Source: Capsicum annuum (taxonomy: Eukaryota > Streptophyta > Magnoliopsida > Solanales > Solanaceae). Taken from it: a stretch of DNA of 64,000 bases. The notes under the pieces were generated by a model that saw only the letters and a list, made by a program, of their open reading frames with translations, was not told the origin of the DNA and searched no databases. Within the stretch, counting starts at the first letter, position 1; the number at the start of each line of letters is the position of its first letter. The position numbers and the translations under genes are program-made. Location of the stretch: contig NC_061118.1 in assembly GCF_002878395.1 (NCBI RefSeq), positions 88,325,910-88,389,909 of the forward strand, in the 5' to 3' direction. Positions 1 to 11,279 of this stretch are shown one piece after another.

Positions 1-1608
1 TCATGACTGATACTGAAACTGATAACATGGATGACTGTAATTGACAGTTGTGTATATACTGAAATCTGAAGAACGCCCTGAGTTCTTTTACTGAGACTGG
101 TACTAAAACTGTGGGAAGTAGTGTTTAACAGACATGCCCCATGTATGCTGTTATGGCTAAGCTGGGGTCCAATCTCTACCCTGACTGGAGGGGTGTCAAT
201 ATCGTGCCACGGGTAAGGACAACCTGTGAGTGACCCTTATCTGGTGGGTACTCAATAAGAATGGTGGGAACCCTAAACTGACGGGTTAAGCCACCTCATC
301 AACCTTAATGATGGGTTAAGATATCTCAAACTACGTTGGCTACATAGTTCTGGAACACAAGGATGACTACTAAGAATCACACCCTGAACTGGCGGGTGAG
401 TTCCCATCCTTGGGTTTACTCGGTGCTAACCTCTACTCCCATATGGAGGGACTAGACATGAATAACTGACTGTGCATGACTTAATCTTATTAAATTCCAT
501 TGACTGGTAGAATGTTACTAATATCTGACAACTGACTAAGATCATGAGGTTTTCCTGAGTCACATGACTGACTAAAGTTTATGGAATCATAGCTTGTGTT
601 CGGATATCATGAAACATGACATGGATCTAGGCTCACAGCTATAGTTTTCGGGTACAAGTACCCCAGGACTCGATGGAAGGAAACTGACACACATGAATGA
701 CTTGATCACAAGAGTAGAGTCCATAATTTATAATATCATAAGTAGGGATCTCATGCTAAGCATGGTTATCAACAATGTATTGCATGGGAAGGATTTCATA
801 TCACATGAAAGTACTTGCACAATCTTAATATCATATTCATTGCATAATCATATTGGCAACACATACCAATAGCATGAAAGTTCATGTGGATTGCATGATT
901 ATCATACATCTTGTTCATAAGTAGGATTTGCAAGTAAACATAGAATAATCTCATAAGAATAGTTCATGAGTATTCCAACAACATTTACAAGGCACATTAT
1001 CAACATAGAAGTCATTGGAACGTAAGGGCATATCATGAATCCTTCACATAGTCATAATTTAGCTATATTGCATGATTTCTTGTTTCTTAGGCATTTTATC
1101 AAATACCTTACATGGACATCTTAAGCATAGGTGAAATCATCAAATTATACATCATGAACAACCAAATTTACATGTTTCCAATTCATATTATATCATGAAT
1201 TCATAAAAACATATAAAGATTCCATCTTAGGAATCACCCAATATCAACAACAAAATCATCAATACCCAACAATATAGAAATCATACTTTATAATGAAAAA
1301 GAGGATTTTTGAGCGTTATGGATGAAAAGGATCCATAAATCAACTCACGCATACCTTTGAAGGAAGATTCTTGATGATTGACGGAGAAATTTTCTTGAAA
1401 TCGGATCTTTAAGCTTAGTTACGCAACCCTAGTTGTTTTTCTCTTTTAGTGCTCTTGGATGATGATCTTTGAGATGATAATAGGTTTATAATATGTTTAC
1501 AAGCTATATATTTCATAGGGTTAAGTTTAGGGACGTGTAAGGAGTGTTTAAAGACTTAATTACCTTTAAAATAACTCAAAACGGAGTGTTTTTGGCACCT
1601 GGAATAGA

Positions 1609-1712
1609 CTTAGGCAGCGACCAAGTGATTGCCTAAGCTAGGTTAGGAGGTGCCTAACCAATCGCCTATGCTTGGGTTGGGCGGCGCCTAACCAATCGTC
1701 TCTGCTTACTGT
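1609..1712 (-). repeat. Inverted-word block in A 3' LTR
   Basis: About 100 bases built from variants of the near-palindrome TTAGGCGGCGCCTAA and its parts (gcctaagc, ggttaggaggtgcctaacc, ggcggcgcctaacc). It lies between the conserved 75-bp block (1720-1796) and the TATA-like box (1503-1516) when read in element sense. The matching copy is 8871-8972. Function unknown; it would fold strongly as single-stranded RNA or DNA. Confidence 0.75.
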
Positions 1713-1719
1713 CTCTCAC

Positions 1720-1796
1720 AAAAATGGGCATAGCTTTTTACTCGGGTATTGAATTAAGGCGCATTGGTATCGCTGGAAAGGTGATTCCATTTTCTA
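1720..1796 (-). repeat. Conserved LTR block shared with element E (A 3' LTR copy)
   Basis: On the plus strand it starts aaaatgggcatagctttt and ends near ttctacaatttg. The reverse complement of 32131-32207 and 38731-38800 in element E aligns with it (atgggcataact..., then gguatcg/ggtatag...ttggaaa). In element sense it precedes the word block in both families. Confidence 0.75.
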
Positions 1797-2080
1797 CAAT
1801 TTGATGGGTCTAAATTAGCCAAAATACCATAATATTATCTAGTTATACTCGTTCAAAGATGACCTTTGAAAAATCAAACACTGAAACTTGATGGATTCAA
1901 AAACTCTTAGTTTATATTTCCTTAAGTGACTCATATGAACATGCTTAATGCATCATAAGCTATCCTATTACTAGGATATTCATTGTAAGCTATGTACTTA
2001 AGTATGAATCACAGGATAGGAGATTTCATACGCAGGAATACTTATTCACTTCTTAGCTTAGAAACATGCGGGGTATTATA

Positions 2081-2094
2081 ATATCTCCCCCTTA
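2081..2094 (-). other. Element A polypurine tract
   Basis: On the minus strand this reads TAAGGGGGAGATAT immediately before the 3' LTR. This is the usual gypsy position and composition for the RNase H resistant primer of plus-strand DNA synthesis. Confidence 0.9.
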
Positions 2095-2329
2095 GAAACA
2101 TTCGTCCTTGAATGAGAATTTACTGAGAAGGGATACAAGACAATAGAACCTGAACTAAACATAAAGAACTGCAACTTGATCTCATGACTGACATGCTAAA
2201 CATACTGAACTCGTGCATATCTGATGCATGAACAAATGACACATGAATGCATGACTGAGTATGAAACGGTTAATAGGTACCAATTTTATACTGGAACCAT
2301 GAACGTGAACTGAATAGGATTAAGGAGAA

Positions 2330-2750
2330 CTGTTACCTTGAGCTTGACCTGAATTGGTGGGGAAGAGGTGAGGATACTTGGTATGCATATCTGCTTCTGC
2401 TTCCTAAGTAGCTCCCTCATGAGACTGATTTCGCCAAAGAACCTTGACTAGAGGGACTTCTTTGTTCCTCAATCTACGAGTCTGATAATCTAAGATTTCG
2501 ACTGGAATCTCTTTATAGGAGAGGCTGTTCTAAATATCGATGCTCTGAATTGGGACAACAACTTCTAGGTCACCTATGCATTTCTTTAGCAAAGAGACAT
2601 GGAAGACTAGATGGACTGAGGCTAGATCTAAAGGCAACTCAAGCTCATAAGCTACCTTGCCGAAGCGACAAAGAATTTTGAATGGACCAACATACCGGGG
2701 ACTGAGTTTCCCTTTCTTGCCGAACCTCTTCACTCCCTTCATGGGAGAGA
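2330..2750 (-). pseudogene. Element A integrase C-terminus and chromodomain
   Basis: On the minus strand from 2742 the frame has the integrase GPF/GPY-like segment (RYVGPFKI) followed by a beta-strand region ending HVSLLKK. It continues past a stop at 2530-2532 into a chromodomain with EIPVEILDYQTRRLRNKE, VKVLWRNQ and a final EA-rich helix leading to KYPHLF. The chromodomain of this clade is thought to guide insertion to heterochromatin. The tryptophan expected in GATWEAE is TAG (near 2409), a G to A change. Family known; the residues are seen directly. Confidence 0.88.
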
Positions 2751-2817
2751 TCTTAAGATAGACATAGTCATTGACCTCAAACTTGAGATCCTTTCTACAA
2801 ACATCTACATAGGACTT

Positions 2818-3790
2818 CTATCAGCTCTGAGCAGCCCGGAGTCTCTCTCTGATCAATTGAACTTTCTCTAAGGTATCGAATACTAAGTCAGGACCTATGA
2901 TTAAGGCCTTACTAACTTCAAACCAACCAATCGGAAATCTATTTCTCTGACCATAGAGAGCTTTGAATGGAGCCATCTGAATACTAGAATGATAGCTATT
3001 GTTGTATGCAAACTCAATCAAAGGAAAATGGTCGTCCCAACTTCCCTTGAAGTCAATTGCACACGCCCTTAGCATATCTTCAAGAGTCTAAATGGTCCTC
3101 TTTGCTTGACCATTTGTCTGAGGATGAAACACTGTGCTGAGATGGACTTGGGTACCGAGACCCTTTTGGAATGCTTTCCAAAAGTGAGAAATGAATTGGG
3201 TACCTCTTTCTGAGATGATAGATAGTGGAACACCATGTAATCTGACTAACTCCCTGATGTAGAGTTTGGCATAATCCTCGGCGGAATAAGAAGTACAAAC
3301 AGGAAGGAAATAAGTCAACTTGGTCATTCTATCTATAATGACCCAGACTGAATCATGCTGATGACGAGTTCTAGGCAAACCCGTCATGAAGTCTATGTTA
3401 ATTTCTTCCCACTTCCAAGTAGGAATGGTGAACTCTTGCATGGAACCACTAGGTTTGTGATGCTCTATCTTAACCTGCTGATATGTAGAGCACTTAGCCA
3501 CAAACTCTGTAATATCTCTCTTCATCCCACTCCACCAATAGATCTCCCACATATCGCGGTGCATCTTAGTGGCCCCTGGATGAATAGAGTATCGCACACC
3601 ATGCGCTTCTTCAAGTATTCGCTGCCTCAATTCATCTACACCTGGAACACACAGATGACCTTGACAATGAAGAACACCATCTTTCCCTTGGGAGAAAACC
3701 TCAACTTTCTGATTCTGAACTGATTCTTTGAGCTTGACAAGGCTAGGATGCCTGTCTTGTTTCTCTTTCACCTCAGAAACTAGAGATGAC
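2818..3790 (-). pseudogene. Element A integrase core, inactivated
   Basis: The minus frame from 3771 has the zinc-binding N-domain (IHPGATKMHRD, then CSTYQQVK) and the catalytic core (INIDFMTGLPRT, IISERGTQF, HPQTNGQAKRTI), continuing past a stop at 3088-3090 to MLRACAIDFKGSWDD. Integrase pastes the cDNA into the genome using a D,D-35-E triad. Here the first Asp is kept, the second is Glu (SERG in place of the usual SDRG) and the Glu is Lys (QAKRT in place of QAERT). The second cysteine of the zinc site is Tyr. There is a tandem TGA-TAG at 2818-2823. Catalytically dead by inspection. Confidence 0.9.
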
Positions 3791-3899
3791 TCTGAACTAC
3801 TATGAACACATACACCACCCTCTGAAGAATCGACTAAGCGAACGCCTAGTCTGGCAAGCTAATGGATCTCCTAAGACATCTTTTTCTTACTATACTCAA

Positions 3900-4420
3900 C
3901 GTGAGAAATACTACCCATGGAGAGTCGACTGAGAGCGTCGGCCACAATATTGGCCTTGCCCGGATGATAAAGAACACTCATGTCGTAATCCTTCAAGAGC
4001 TCTAACCACCTTCTCTGGCGAAGATTGAGATCTTTCTAGGAAAATACATACTGGAGGCTTTTATGGTCTGTGAAGACATCTACATGAACTCCATAGAGAT
4101 AATGCCTCCAAATCTTCAAGGCAAAAACTACCGCTGCTAACTCAAGATCATGAGTAGGATAATTCTTCTCATGTGTCTTTAACTGTCTGGAGGCGTAGGC
4201 TATGACCTTACCATGCTGCATGAGGACACAACCTAAACCCACTCTAGATGCATCACAATAAACTACAAAATCGTCTGAACCATCTGGAATAGCTAGAACT
4301 GGAGCGAAGGTGAGTCGAGTCTTTAACTCTTGAAAGTTCTTCTCGTATGAATCTGACCACTAAAACTTAATCTTCTTCTGAGTCAATCTAGACATGAGAG
4401 ATGCAATAGAACAAAATTCC
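3900..4420 (-). pseudogene. Element A RNase H domain
   Basis: Minus frame with [17 protein letters not shown] (catalytic Asp region near 4240), [38 protein letters not shown] (catalytic Glu) and [15 protein letters not shown] (catalytic Asp), then a stop at 4036-4038 and [14 protein letters not shown] with a [13 protein letters not shown] end. It removes the RNA template during reverse transcription. A stop also lies near 4362, where related elements have a sense codon. Apart from the stops the active-site residues are present. Confidence 0.88.
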
Positions 4421-4559
4421 TCGACAAACCATCTATAATAGCCAGCCAAACCCAAGAAACTCCTAATATCTGATGAAGATATGGGTCTGGGCCAGTTTCT
4501 TACTGCCTCAGTTTTCTGAGGATCTACTCTAATGCCATCACCGAAAATAATATGGCCAA

Positions 4560-5150
4560 GGAATGCTACTGATCTTAGCCAAAATTTGCACTTGCTAAAC
4601 TTAGCAAATAATTAGTGATCCCTGAGAGTCTGAAGAACAATCAGGAGATGGTCTGCATGATCACGCTCTATGCGAGAATAGACCAGAATATCATCTATGA
4701 AGACAATGACAAACATGTCCAAGTTCTACTTGAACACACGGTTCATCAAGTCCATAAAAGCTGCAGAGGCATTGGTAAGACCAAATGACATGACTAAAAA
4801 TTCAAAGTGACCATACCGAGTACGGAAAGCTATATTTGGAATGTCACATTCTCTAACTCTGAGCTGATGATAGCCTGATCTGAGGTCTATCTTGAAGAAG
4901 TAAATGGCACCCTGAAGTTGGTTGAATAGATCATCAATCTTGGGAAGAGGATATCTGTTCTTGACTGTGACCTTGTTGAGTTGACGGTAATCAATACACA
5001 TCCTGGGAGAATTGTCTTTCTTGCACACGAATAATACTGGCGCAACCCATGTGGAAACGCTGGGTTTGATGAATCCCTTATCTAAGAGATCCTTCAACTA
5101 ATCTTTTAGTTCCTTGAGTTCTGCTGGTGCCATCCTGTATGGCGGAATAG
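4560..5150 (-). pseudogene. Element A reverse transcriptase
   Basis: Minus frame starting [14 protein letters not shown], stop at 5098-5100, then [74 protein letters not shown] and, after a stop at 4726-4728, [16 protein letters not shown]. The catalytic FIDD (4690-4701) is intact. A further TAA lies near 4606 where the family has Gln. Stops at CAG or CAA positions fit C to T changes. The domain makes cDNA from element RNA in cytoplasmic particles. Confidence 0.92.
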
Positions 5151-5419
5151 AAATAGGTTGAGTATCCAAAAGAAGGTCTATGCCGAAGTCTATTTCTCTT
5201 TCGGGAGGAATGCCTGAAAGATCTTTGGAAAGACATCTGAGTATTCATTAACAACAGGGACTATTTCGAGGCTGGGATATTCAGAATTGGAATCTTTAAC
5301 ATGCACGCGATGATACACACACCCCTTAGAAATCATTTTCCTTGCCCAAAGGTAGGTAACAAGTTGACCCCTGAAAGCTGAAATGCTACCCTTCCACTCT
5401 AGGAGGGCTCATTCGGGAA

Positions 5420-5707
5420 CTGAAACTGAACTATCCTGTTTTTGCAGTCGACTTTGGCATAGTAGGAATAAAGCTAATCCATTCCGAGAATGACATCAAA
5501 ATCAGTCATCTCTAACTCTACTAAATCTTCTGACGTGGATTTTTGAGATATCATAATCGGGCAGTTCCTGTATACCCGCCGGGCTATGATGGTTTTACCC
5601 ACTGGGTTAGAGACTGAGAAGGGTTCTGCTAGAACTTCGGGACTGATTCCAAAATCCCTTGCTATGTATGGAGTAACAAAAGACAAAGATGCACCTGGTT
5701 CTAGCAA
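5420..5707 (-). pseudogene. Element A aspartic protease
   Basis: Minus frame ALLEPGASLSFVTPYIARDF, then PVGKTIIARRVYRNCP, a hydrophobic strand and DFDVILGMD followed by a stop (5474-5476) where the family has Trp. Retroviral-type proteases use a D-T/S-G motif; the Asp here is Glu (LLEPGAS), so the active site is lost. The reading frame shifts by one base near 5220 between this domain and RT, at ccaaag/gatctt in element sense. Confidence 0.88.
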
Positions 5708-5894
5708 AGCATAAACATAAATATGGAAAATTTACAACATACTAGTAACGACATCAGGAAAATTTTCCTGATCCTGCCAGGACTGAAGAGCATAGAGTCT
5801 GTTTGGGCATTGCCCACTGGTAGTACTGAAAATGGCACCCTGCTGGTTCGGGCAACTGGACTGAGCTATAAAATGATTTTGATGACCCTGAAGA

Positions 5895-6922
5895 CTTGAC
5901 TACAGACACTCCCTAATCCTGTGGCCTGGCTTGCCACAACCAAAACAGACATCACTACCAACTCTGCAAATGCCCTAGTGGTTCTTACCACAAGTCTGAC
6001 AAAGGGGATTCATTCGGGCACTGCTAACACTGCCCTGAGATTTAGATCCTGGCACTTTGTTTCTATTGCCATCTCTGAACTTCGGCACTGGAGTGCTGGC
6101 AGAGGAAGGAGTTGGAACGACTGACTTAGAGCGAAATTGTGAACGATTTTCTCCATCTGACTTAGGGTGAGCAAAGTTGAAATTTCCTGACCTTGCTCTC
6201 TTGTTCTGCCTCTCCCTAGTCTTAAACTTCTGCTCTTCTACTTACTGGGCATGGGTCATGAGTCTGGCTAAGGTCATATCACTAATCAGCATAGCAGACC
6301 TACACTTATTTACCGCGCTATCATTGACCCCTGAAACGAACTTGCTCATCTTAGCTCTATTGTCTGCAACCACATGAGGAGCATACCTGGCTAGCTGAGT
6401 AAATCTGAGAGAATACTCCTTAACCGTCATATTCCCCTACCTGAGGTTGATAAACTCAAGAAATTTGGTTTCCCTCAGCTCTTGGGGAAAGAATCTGTCT
6501 AAGAAGGCTGTGAAAAATTCCTCCCACTCGATAGGGCCTGTATCATCTAGCCTCTAAGACTTCCACTATTTGTACCAATAATGAGCAACATCCTGTAACT
6601 GGTAGGCGGCTAACTCAGCACTCTCAATAGAAGTAACACCCATGATGTCAATGACCTTCTGGACTTGGTCAATGAACTTCTGAGGGTCTTCATCAGACTT
6701 AGACCCATGGAAAGATGGAAGGTTCATCCGGGTGAAGTCCCAAACCCTAGATATTTTAGGATTGGACAATGGATTAGCCAGAATGACTGGTGGCCATTCA
6801 GTCTGTACAGCCATGGACTGAGTAAGTATGGTAAATGCGACTCTAAACTCCGCATGGGAAACATGTTCGCTCAAAGGATCTTTGGGCTGAGGAGCTGGCT
6901 GGTTTCTTCTCTTTGGGGCCAT
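5895..6922 (-). pseudogene. Element A gag (capsid and zinc knuckles)
   Basis: Starts with MAPKRRNQPAPQPKDP at 6922. It has the plant gypsy capsid segment MNLPSFHGSKSDEDPQKFID...VIDIMGVTSIESAELAAYQL...YWYK, then FFPQELRETKFLEF and MTVKEYSLRFTQLARYAPHVV. The C-terminus has one damaged CCHC knuckle and one good one, CFGCGKPGHRIREC, at 5906-5947. Gag packages element RNA. Stops lie at 6563-6568, near 6435 and at 6242-6244, at least two of them at family Gln (CAG) positions. Confidence 0.9.
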
Positions 6923-7123
6923 GGTCTGGAATAAGAGAAGAATGGACTAGACCGAGAGTTTAACTTGTGATTATGCTCACTAGCATGACATGAATAATGA
7001 AGAAAGGGGACTGTTCCTAAAACATCTTATAGCCTTCCACACATAAATGTGGCGCGCAATACACCCATGACAAGACTCTACTAGATGTGGCTTTCAGACT
7101 TCCTAGGACTCTATTGAACCTTA

Positions 7124-7136
7124 GGCCCTGATACCA
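7124..7136 (-). other. Element A primer binding site (initiator tRNA-Met type)
   Basis: Minus strand reads TGGTATCAGGGCC four bases inside the right LTR. It matches the 3' end complement of initiator tRNA-Met (TGGTATCAGAGCC) with one difference, as usual for plant chromoviruses. Confidence 0.9.
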
Positions 7137-8766
7137 AGTTTGTAACACCCCGATTCACTGAAGCAAAATGGTACACGGTGCTCATGACCCCAATGGAACA
7201 CAAGCTAACCCATGACTGATATCTATACCTGTATACTGCAAATCATGATATAATAATGCGGAATACATAGAACTGTAAGGCCATAAGGTTCAACTGAATA
7301 CAATCATGTAGGTGAAAATATCCAAAACAACTTAATCTGAACGTAAATCTGAACATAAATCTGAAAGCCTCTAAACTATCTGAATAAGGAGTTGAAGGAA
7401 CAAGTCTCCAACTAACTCCATAAAATTGAACTGAAGAAATAAATAAATGAATCAAATCATATTGTCCAAGAATCAATGAGGACTCACTATGCCTTTGCGA
7501 CTGGAATGCTACCGCTACTGCTGGGCTGGAGCTCATGTCTCAGAACCTATGGTGTAATATGAAAAGAAAGCACCATAGCACAAATGCGTCAGTACAATTG
7601 GAGTACTGAGTATAAGAGAAAGGTAGGCTAAACATAAAGGGTTTCATGCATGAACAACACTGACTGACTAACATGAACGTGGGAGTGCAAAAACACATAT
7701 ATAGAAACTGGGACTGGACATGAATAACTGACTCTGCATGACTTAATCATACTGAATTCCGTTGACTAGTGGAATGTTACTGATATCTGACAATTGACTA
7801 AGATCATGAGGTTTTCCTGAGTCACATGACTGACTGAAGTCTATGGAATCATAGCTTAAGTTCGGATATCATGAAACATGACATGGATCTTGGCACACAG
7901 CTATAGTTTTTGGGTACAAGTACCCCCAGGACTCGATGGAGGGAAACTGACACACATGACTGACTTGATCATAAGAGTAGAGTCTATAATATATAATATC
8001 ATAAGTAGGGATCTCATGCTAAGCATGGTTATCAATAATGTATTGCATGGGAAGGATTTCATATCACATGGATGTACTTGCACAATCTTAATATCATGTT
8101 CATTGGATAATCATATTGGCAACACATACCAATAGCATGGAAGTTCATGTGGATTGCATAGTTATCATACATCTTGTTCATAAGTAGGATTTTCATGTAA
8201 ACATAACATAATCTCATCAGAATAGTTCATGAGTATTCCAACAACATTTACAAGGCACATTATCAACATAGAAGTCATTGGAACGTAAGGACATATCATG
8301 AATCCTCCAATTAGTCATAATTTAGCTATATTGCATGATTTCTAGTTTCTTAGGCATTTTATCAAATACCTTACATGCACATCTTAAGCATAGGTGAAAT
8401 CATCAAATTATACATCATGAACAACCAAATTTACATGTTTCCAACTCATATTATATCATGAATTCATAAAAACATACAAAGATTCCATCTTGGGAATCAC
8501 CCAATATCAACAATATGATCATCAACACCCAACAATATAGAAATCATACTTTATAATGAAAAAGAGGATTTTTTTATCTTTATGGATGAAAGGGATCTAT
8601 AAATCAACTCATGCATAACTTAGAAGGAAGATTCTTGATAATTGACGGAGGAATTTCCATGAAATCAGATCTTCAAGCTTAGTTATGCAACCCTAGTTGT
8701 TTTTCTCTTTTAGTGCTCCTGGATGATGAGCTTTGAGATGATAATAGGGTTGTAATATGTTTAGAA

Positions 8767-8781
8767 GCTATATATTTCATA
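8767..8781 (-). promoter_or_regulatory. TATA-like box, A 5' LTR
   Basis: Minus strand reads ATGAAATATATAGC, about 90 bases downstream of the word block in element sense. The same sequence is kept in the other LTR at 1503-1516. Probable core promoter of element A; position and composition only. Confidence 0.55.
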
Positions 8782-8870
8782 GGGTTAAGTTTAGGGACAT
8801 GTAAGGAGTGTTTAAAGACTTAATTACCTTTAAAATAAATCAAAACGGAGTGTTTTTGGCACCTGGCATT

Positions 8871-8972
8871 GACTTAGGCGGCGCCCAAGTGATTGCCTAA
8901 GCTAGGTTAGGTGGCGCCTAACCAATTGCCTATGCTTGGGTTGGGCGGCGCCTAACCAATCGCCTATGCTTA
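8871..8972 (-). repeat. Inverted-word block in A 5' LTR
   Basis: Contains cttaggcggcgcccaag, gcctaagctaggttagg, tggcgcctaacc and ggcggcgcctaacc, i.e. one GC-rich word repeated in both orientations. Less mutated than the copy at 1609-1712. Confidence 0.75.
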
Positions 8973-8984
8973 CTGTCTCTCACG

Positions 8985-9060
8985 AAAATGGGCATAACTT
9001 TTTGCTTGGGAATTGGATTAAGGAAAAATTAGTATCGTTGGAAAGCTAATTCGATTCTCT
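8985..9060 (-). repeat. Conserved LTR block shared with element E (A 5' LTR copy)
   Basis: Plus strand aaaatgggcataactttt ... gtatcgttggaaagctaatt. Aligns with 1720-1796 and, reverse complemented, with 32131-32207 and 38731-38800. Confidence 0.75.
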
Positions 9061-9346
9061 ACAATTTGGTGTGTCTAAATCAGCCTAAATACCACATTAT
9101 CATTGAGTTATACTTGTTCAAAGATGACCCCTTGCAAAATCAAACACTGAAACTTTATGGATTCAAAAACTCTTAGCTTGTATTACCATAAGTGACTCAT
9201 ATGAACATGCTTAATGCATCATAAGCTATCCTATCACTAGGATATTCATTGTAAGTCATGTACTCAAGTATGAATCACAGCATAGGAGATTTTATATGTA
9301 GGAATACTTATTCACTTCCTAGCTTAGAAACATGCGGGGTATTACA

Positions 9347-10754
9347 GTTTTAGGTATATTGATCCTCCTAACTTGCATTTTTACATTGTGGCATTTATTT
9401 AACCATTATTCATGTGATTTTAGTTGATGGGTTTGAAATTGGGTTGAGGGCTTTTAATGGTTATTACTTGGATTGATTTCTCATGATTTAAATATGTGTT
9501 TATACTTTAATTGATGGATTTTGGGATTGAATGGGTGCATTGTTATGAGGATTGGAATGGGAAACATGGGTTTCCCAAAATTGATGGTTTTTTTGCGTAA
9601 TAATGGCATTAACCTCTACCCACTTTAAAAATCTTAGTTTGAACATGGAATTTACATTATTTAACTTACCTTTGGAATATTTCATTACATTAAAGGATAA
9701 TGGATAGTAAAAATAATTTTGAAATGACCTTAGTGGCCTTGATTTTGGTATTTGAATGGAACTTGGGAGTCTAATGGTTTATGGACCAGTTTTTCATAAT
9801 TATTAAACTTGCAAGCATATTGATATGACAATACCAAGTCACTAAATGCCTTAATAAAGACTACTTGGTGAATGGTTGGGTTTATGTCTAATCTATTTTA
9901 ATTTTATCTTAAACGGAATTGTGTAGTTAACAGTGAAGGTGTAGTCCCTAGGGGACTAACACGGAAAATCACGTTTGCCTTCATGGGTGTTTTTGTGATT
10001 GTGTGCTTGGTGCACACTTTATATTTTGGATGGTTATCACCTTAGTGTCTTTACCTTTTCCTCAATTTCCTCGGTACATGCAACTAATACATATTAGGTC
10101 CCTTCTGACTGGGGAAGTAGGACCCATATAACCCATGGGTAAGATAGAGCAAGCTATACAGTTTATGTTAATAGTTTAAACTCTCATGTTCAGGGCCTTT
10201 ATCCCTATCCCGACATCCTATATATCTATATATAAATGTTGTGCATGTGGTTTTGATTGGTTTTTGGAAATGACACTATTTTATGCTCTTTTCCTAAGTT
10301 ACTTACCAGTGTTTGCATCACTGACCGTTCCTAGATGTTGCATTATTTCATGATGTAGTATTTGAGGCCTTTTCTGTTACTTTTATATAGTGTTAGGTGG
10401 TGTGGTACGTTGGTTGAGTTGCTATGAAGTGGATATCCTTCATCTTTTAAAAAGCCTTACCATTTCATTAGGTTTTCTTATCATATTTTGAGAATTATGA
10501 ATTCTCTTTTGTCATGCTCAGGGGAATATCCCAGCCTAGTTTGTTATTTCTATTTAGAGGCTTCTGTTGATAGTGTTGGGATGTTTTGGTCATTGTGTTT
10601 GGACTCTTAGAACTTGATTAGACTTATCTATCATTATTATAAGTTGTCTTTTACTGTTTACTTTTATTGTGCTTTGAAGGTCAGGATAAAGGGTCTTTGA
10701 CCTAGGTGGGCTTGAGATACCCATCACGACTAAGCCCTGGTTTAAGTCGTGACA
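9347..10754 (+). repeat. Element B 5' LTR, 3' part
   Basis: Aligns with 16217-17633, from a shared tttta/cagg...atttttacattgtg stretch to the end at ...gtcgtgaca (10754). The boundary with A at 9346/9347 falls within LTR sequence, which shows nested insertion. Confidence 0.92.
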
Positions 10755-10758
10755 AGCT

Positions 10759-10770
10759 TGGTATTAGAGC
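10759..10770 (+). other. Element B primer binding site (initiator tRNA-Met type)
   Basis: TGGTATTAGAGC four bases after the LTR end, one C to T change from the initiator tRNA-Met complement TGGTATCAGAGC. Confidence 0.88.
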
Positions 10771-11279
10771 ATTGTTTAGGGTCTTTGGGCATCTATAAAG
10801 CAATCTTGAGTAGAGTCTTTTATATGTATGTAGCGTGCCATACTTACAAGAGAAAGACTACGAGGCATTTAGGAATATTTTACTTCCTTGTGTTCTATTT
10901 CGGGATATAGAATCTAGTTGCCTTGAATATTCTCAAACTCCTATCTTACTTGTGTTTCATATCATCTCTATCCAAAGATCTGAAGAACGTAGAAACTCTG
11001 TTCGAACTTCTGACCCACCTGGGGAAAATATGGAGGGAACTCGCCCTGTGTATGAAGTGCAGACCCGGTCTATGGTGCCTGCTCCTGATTGTACCTCTCT
11101 ATGTGGGTTTCCACCAATCCCTACTATTCCTTCTCGAGTTTCTTGAGCTGGTGATACTCATGCTTAGTCGCACCAGAAAGAAATCTCTAATACAAAGTTC
11201 TATTAGTCTAATCATATGCTCACTTAATTTATGGCATCATAGTATCGTTGGTATGATCTTATTGATTATGTTGTTAGTC

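Larger units (their letters stand above)
1..2080 (-). repeat. Element A 3' LTR (incomplete at the window edge)
   Basis: From about 449 to 2080 it aligns with 7709-9346 of the other LTR with scattered substitutions. Its element-sense start is TATAATACCCC, against the usual TGTAATACC, so the TG end has mutated. The first ~440 bases contain a segment with several phrases like aactgacgggttaagcc that the 5' LTR lacks, so the two LTRs differ by an indel of a few hundred bases. A TATA-like box in element sense lies at 1503-1516. Confidence 0.9.
1..9346 (-). mobile_element. Element A: Ty3/gypsy chromovirus (Tekay/Del type), nearly complete
   Basis: Two long direct repeats (1-2080, running off the left edge, and 7141-9346) flank an internal region that reads on the minus strand as gag, protease, RT, RNase H, integrase and chromodomain. 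The primer site is next to the right LTR and the purine tract next to the left LTR, which fixes the orientation. The order protease-RT-RNase H-integrase is that of Ty3/gypsy, and the chromodomain places it in the chromoviruses. The right LTR is joined at 9346/9347 to the interior of the LTR of element B, so A inserted into B. The gag-protease part is in one frame and RT to chromodomain in another, with a single change of frame near 5220; most other damage is point stops. By eye the LTRs differ at roughly 5-13% of sites depending on the stretch. The left target-site copy is outside the window. Confidence 0.93.
7141..9346 (-). repeat. Element A 5' LTR
   Basis: Bounded by tgtaacacccc (7141) and ggggtattaca (9346) on the plus strand, so it has TG...CA ends. 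It aligns with 1-2080 over its right 1.6 kb. It lacks the few-hundred-base segment present at about 20-440 of the other LTR. In element sense the order is conserved block (9060-8985), inverted-word block (8972-8871), TATA-like box (8781-8767), then a long transcribed part to the primer site. Confidence 0.93.

Noticed and set aside
3355..3723. 122-codon plus-strand frame
   Set aside because: Antisense shadow of the element A integrase; no motif of its own.
9347..9351. 5-bp target duplication of element A
   Set aside because: Only the right flank (gtttt) is in the window, so it cannot be confirmed.
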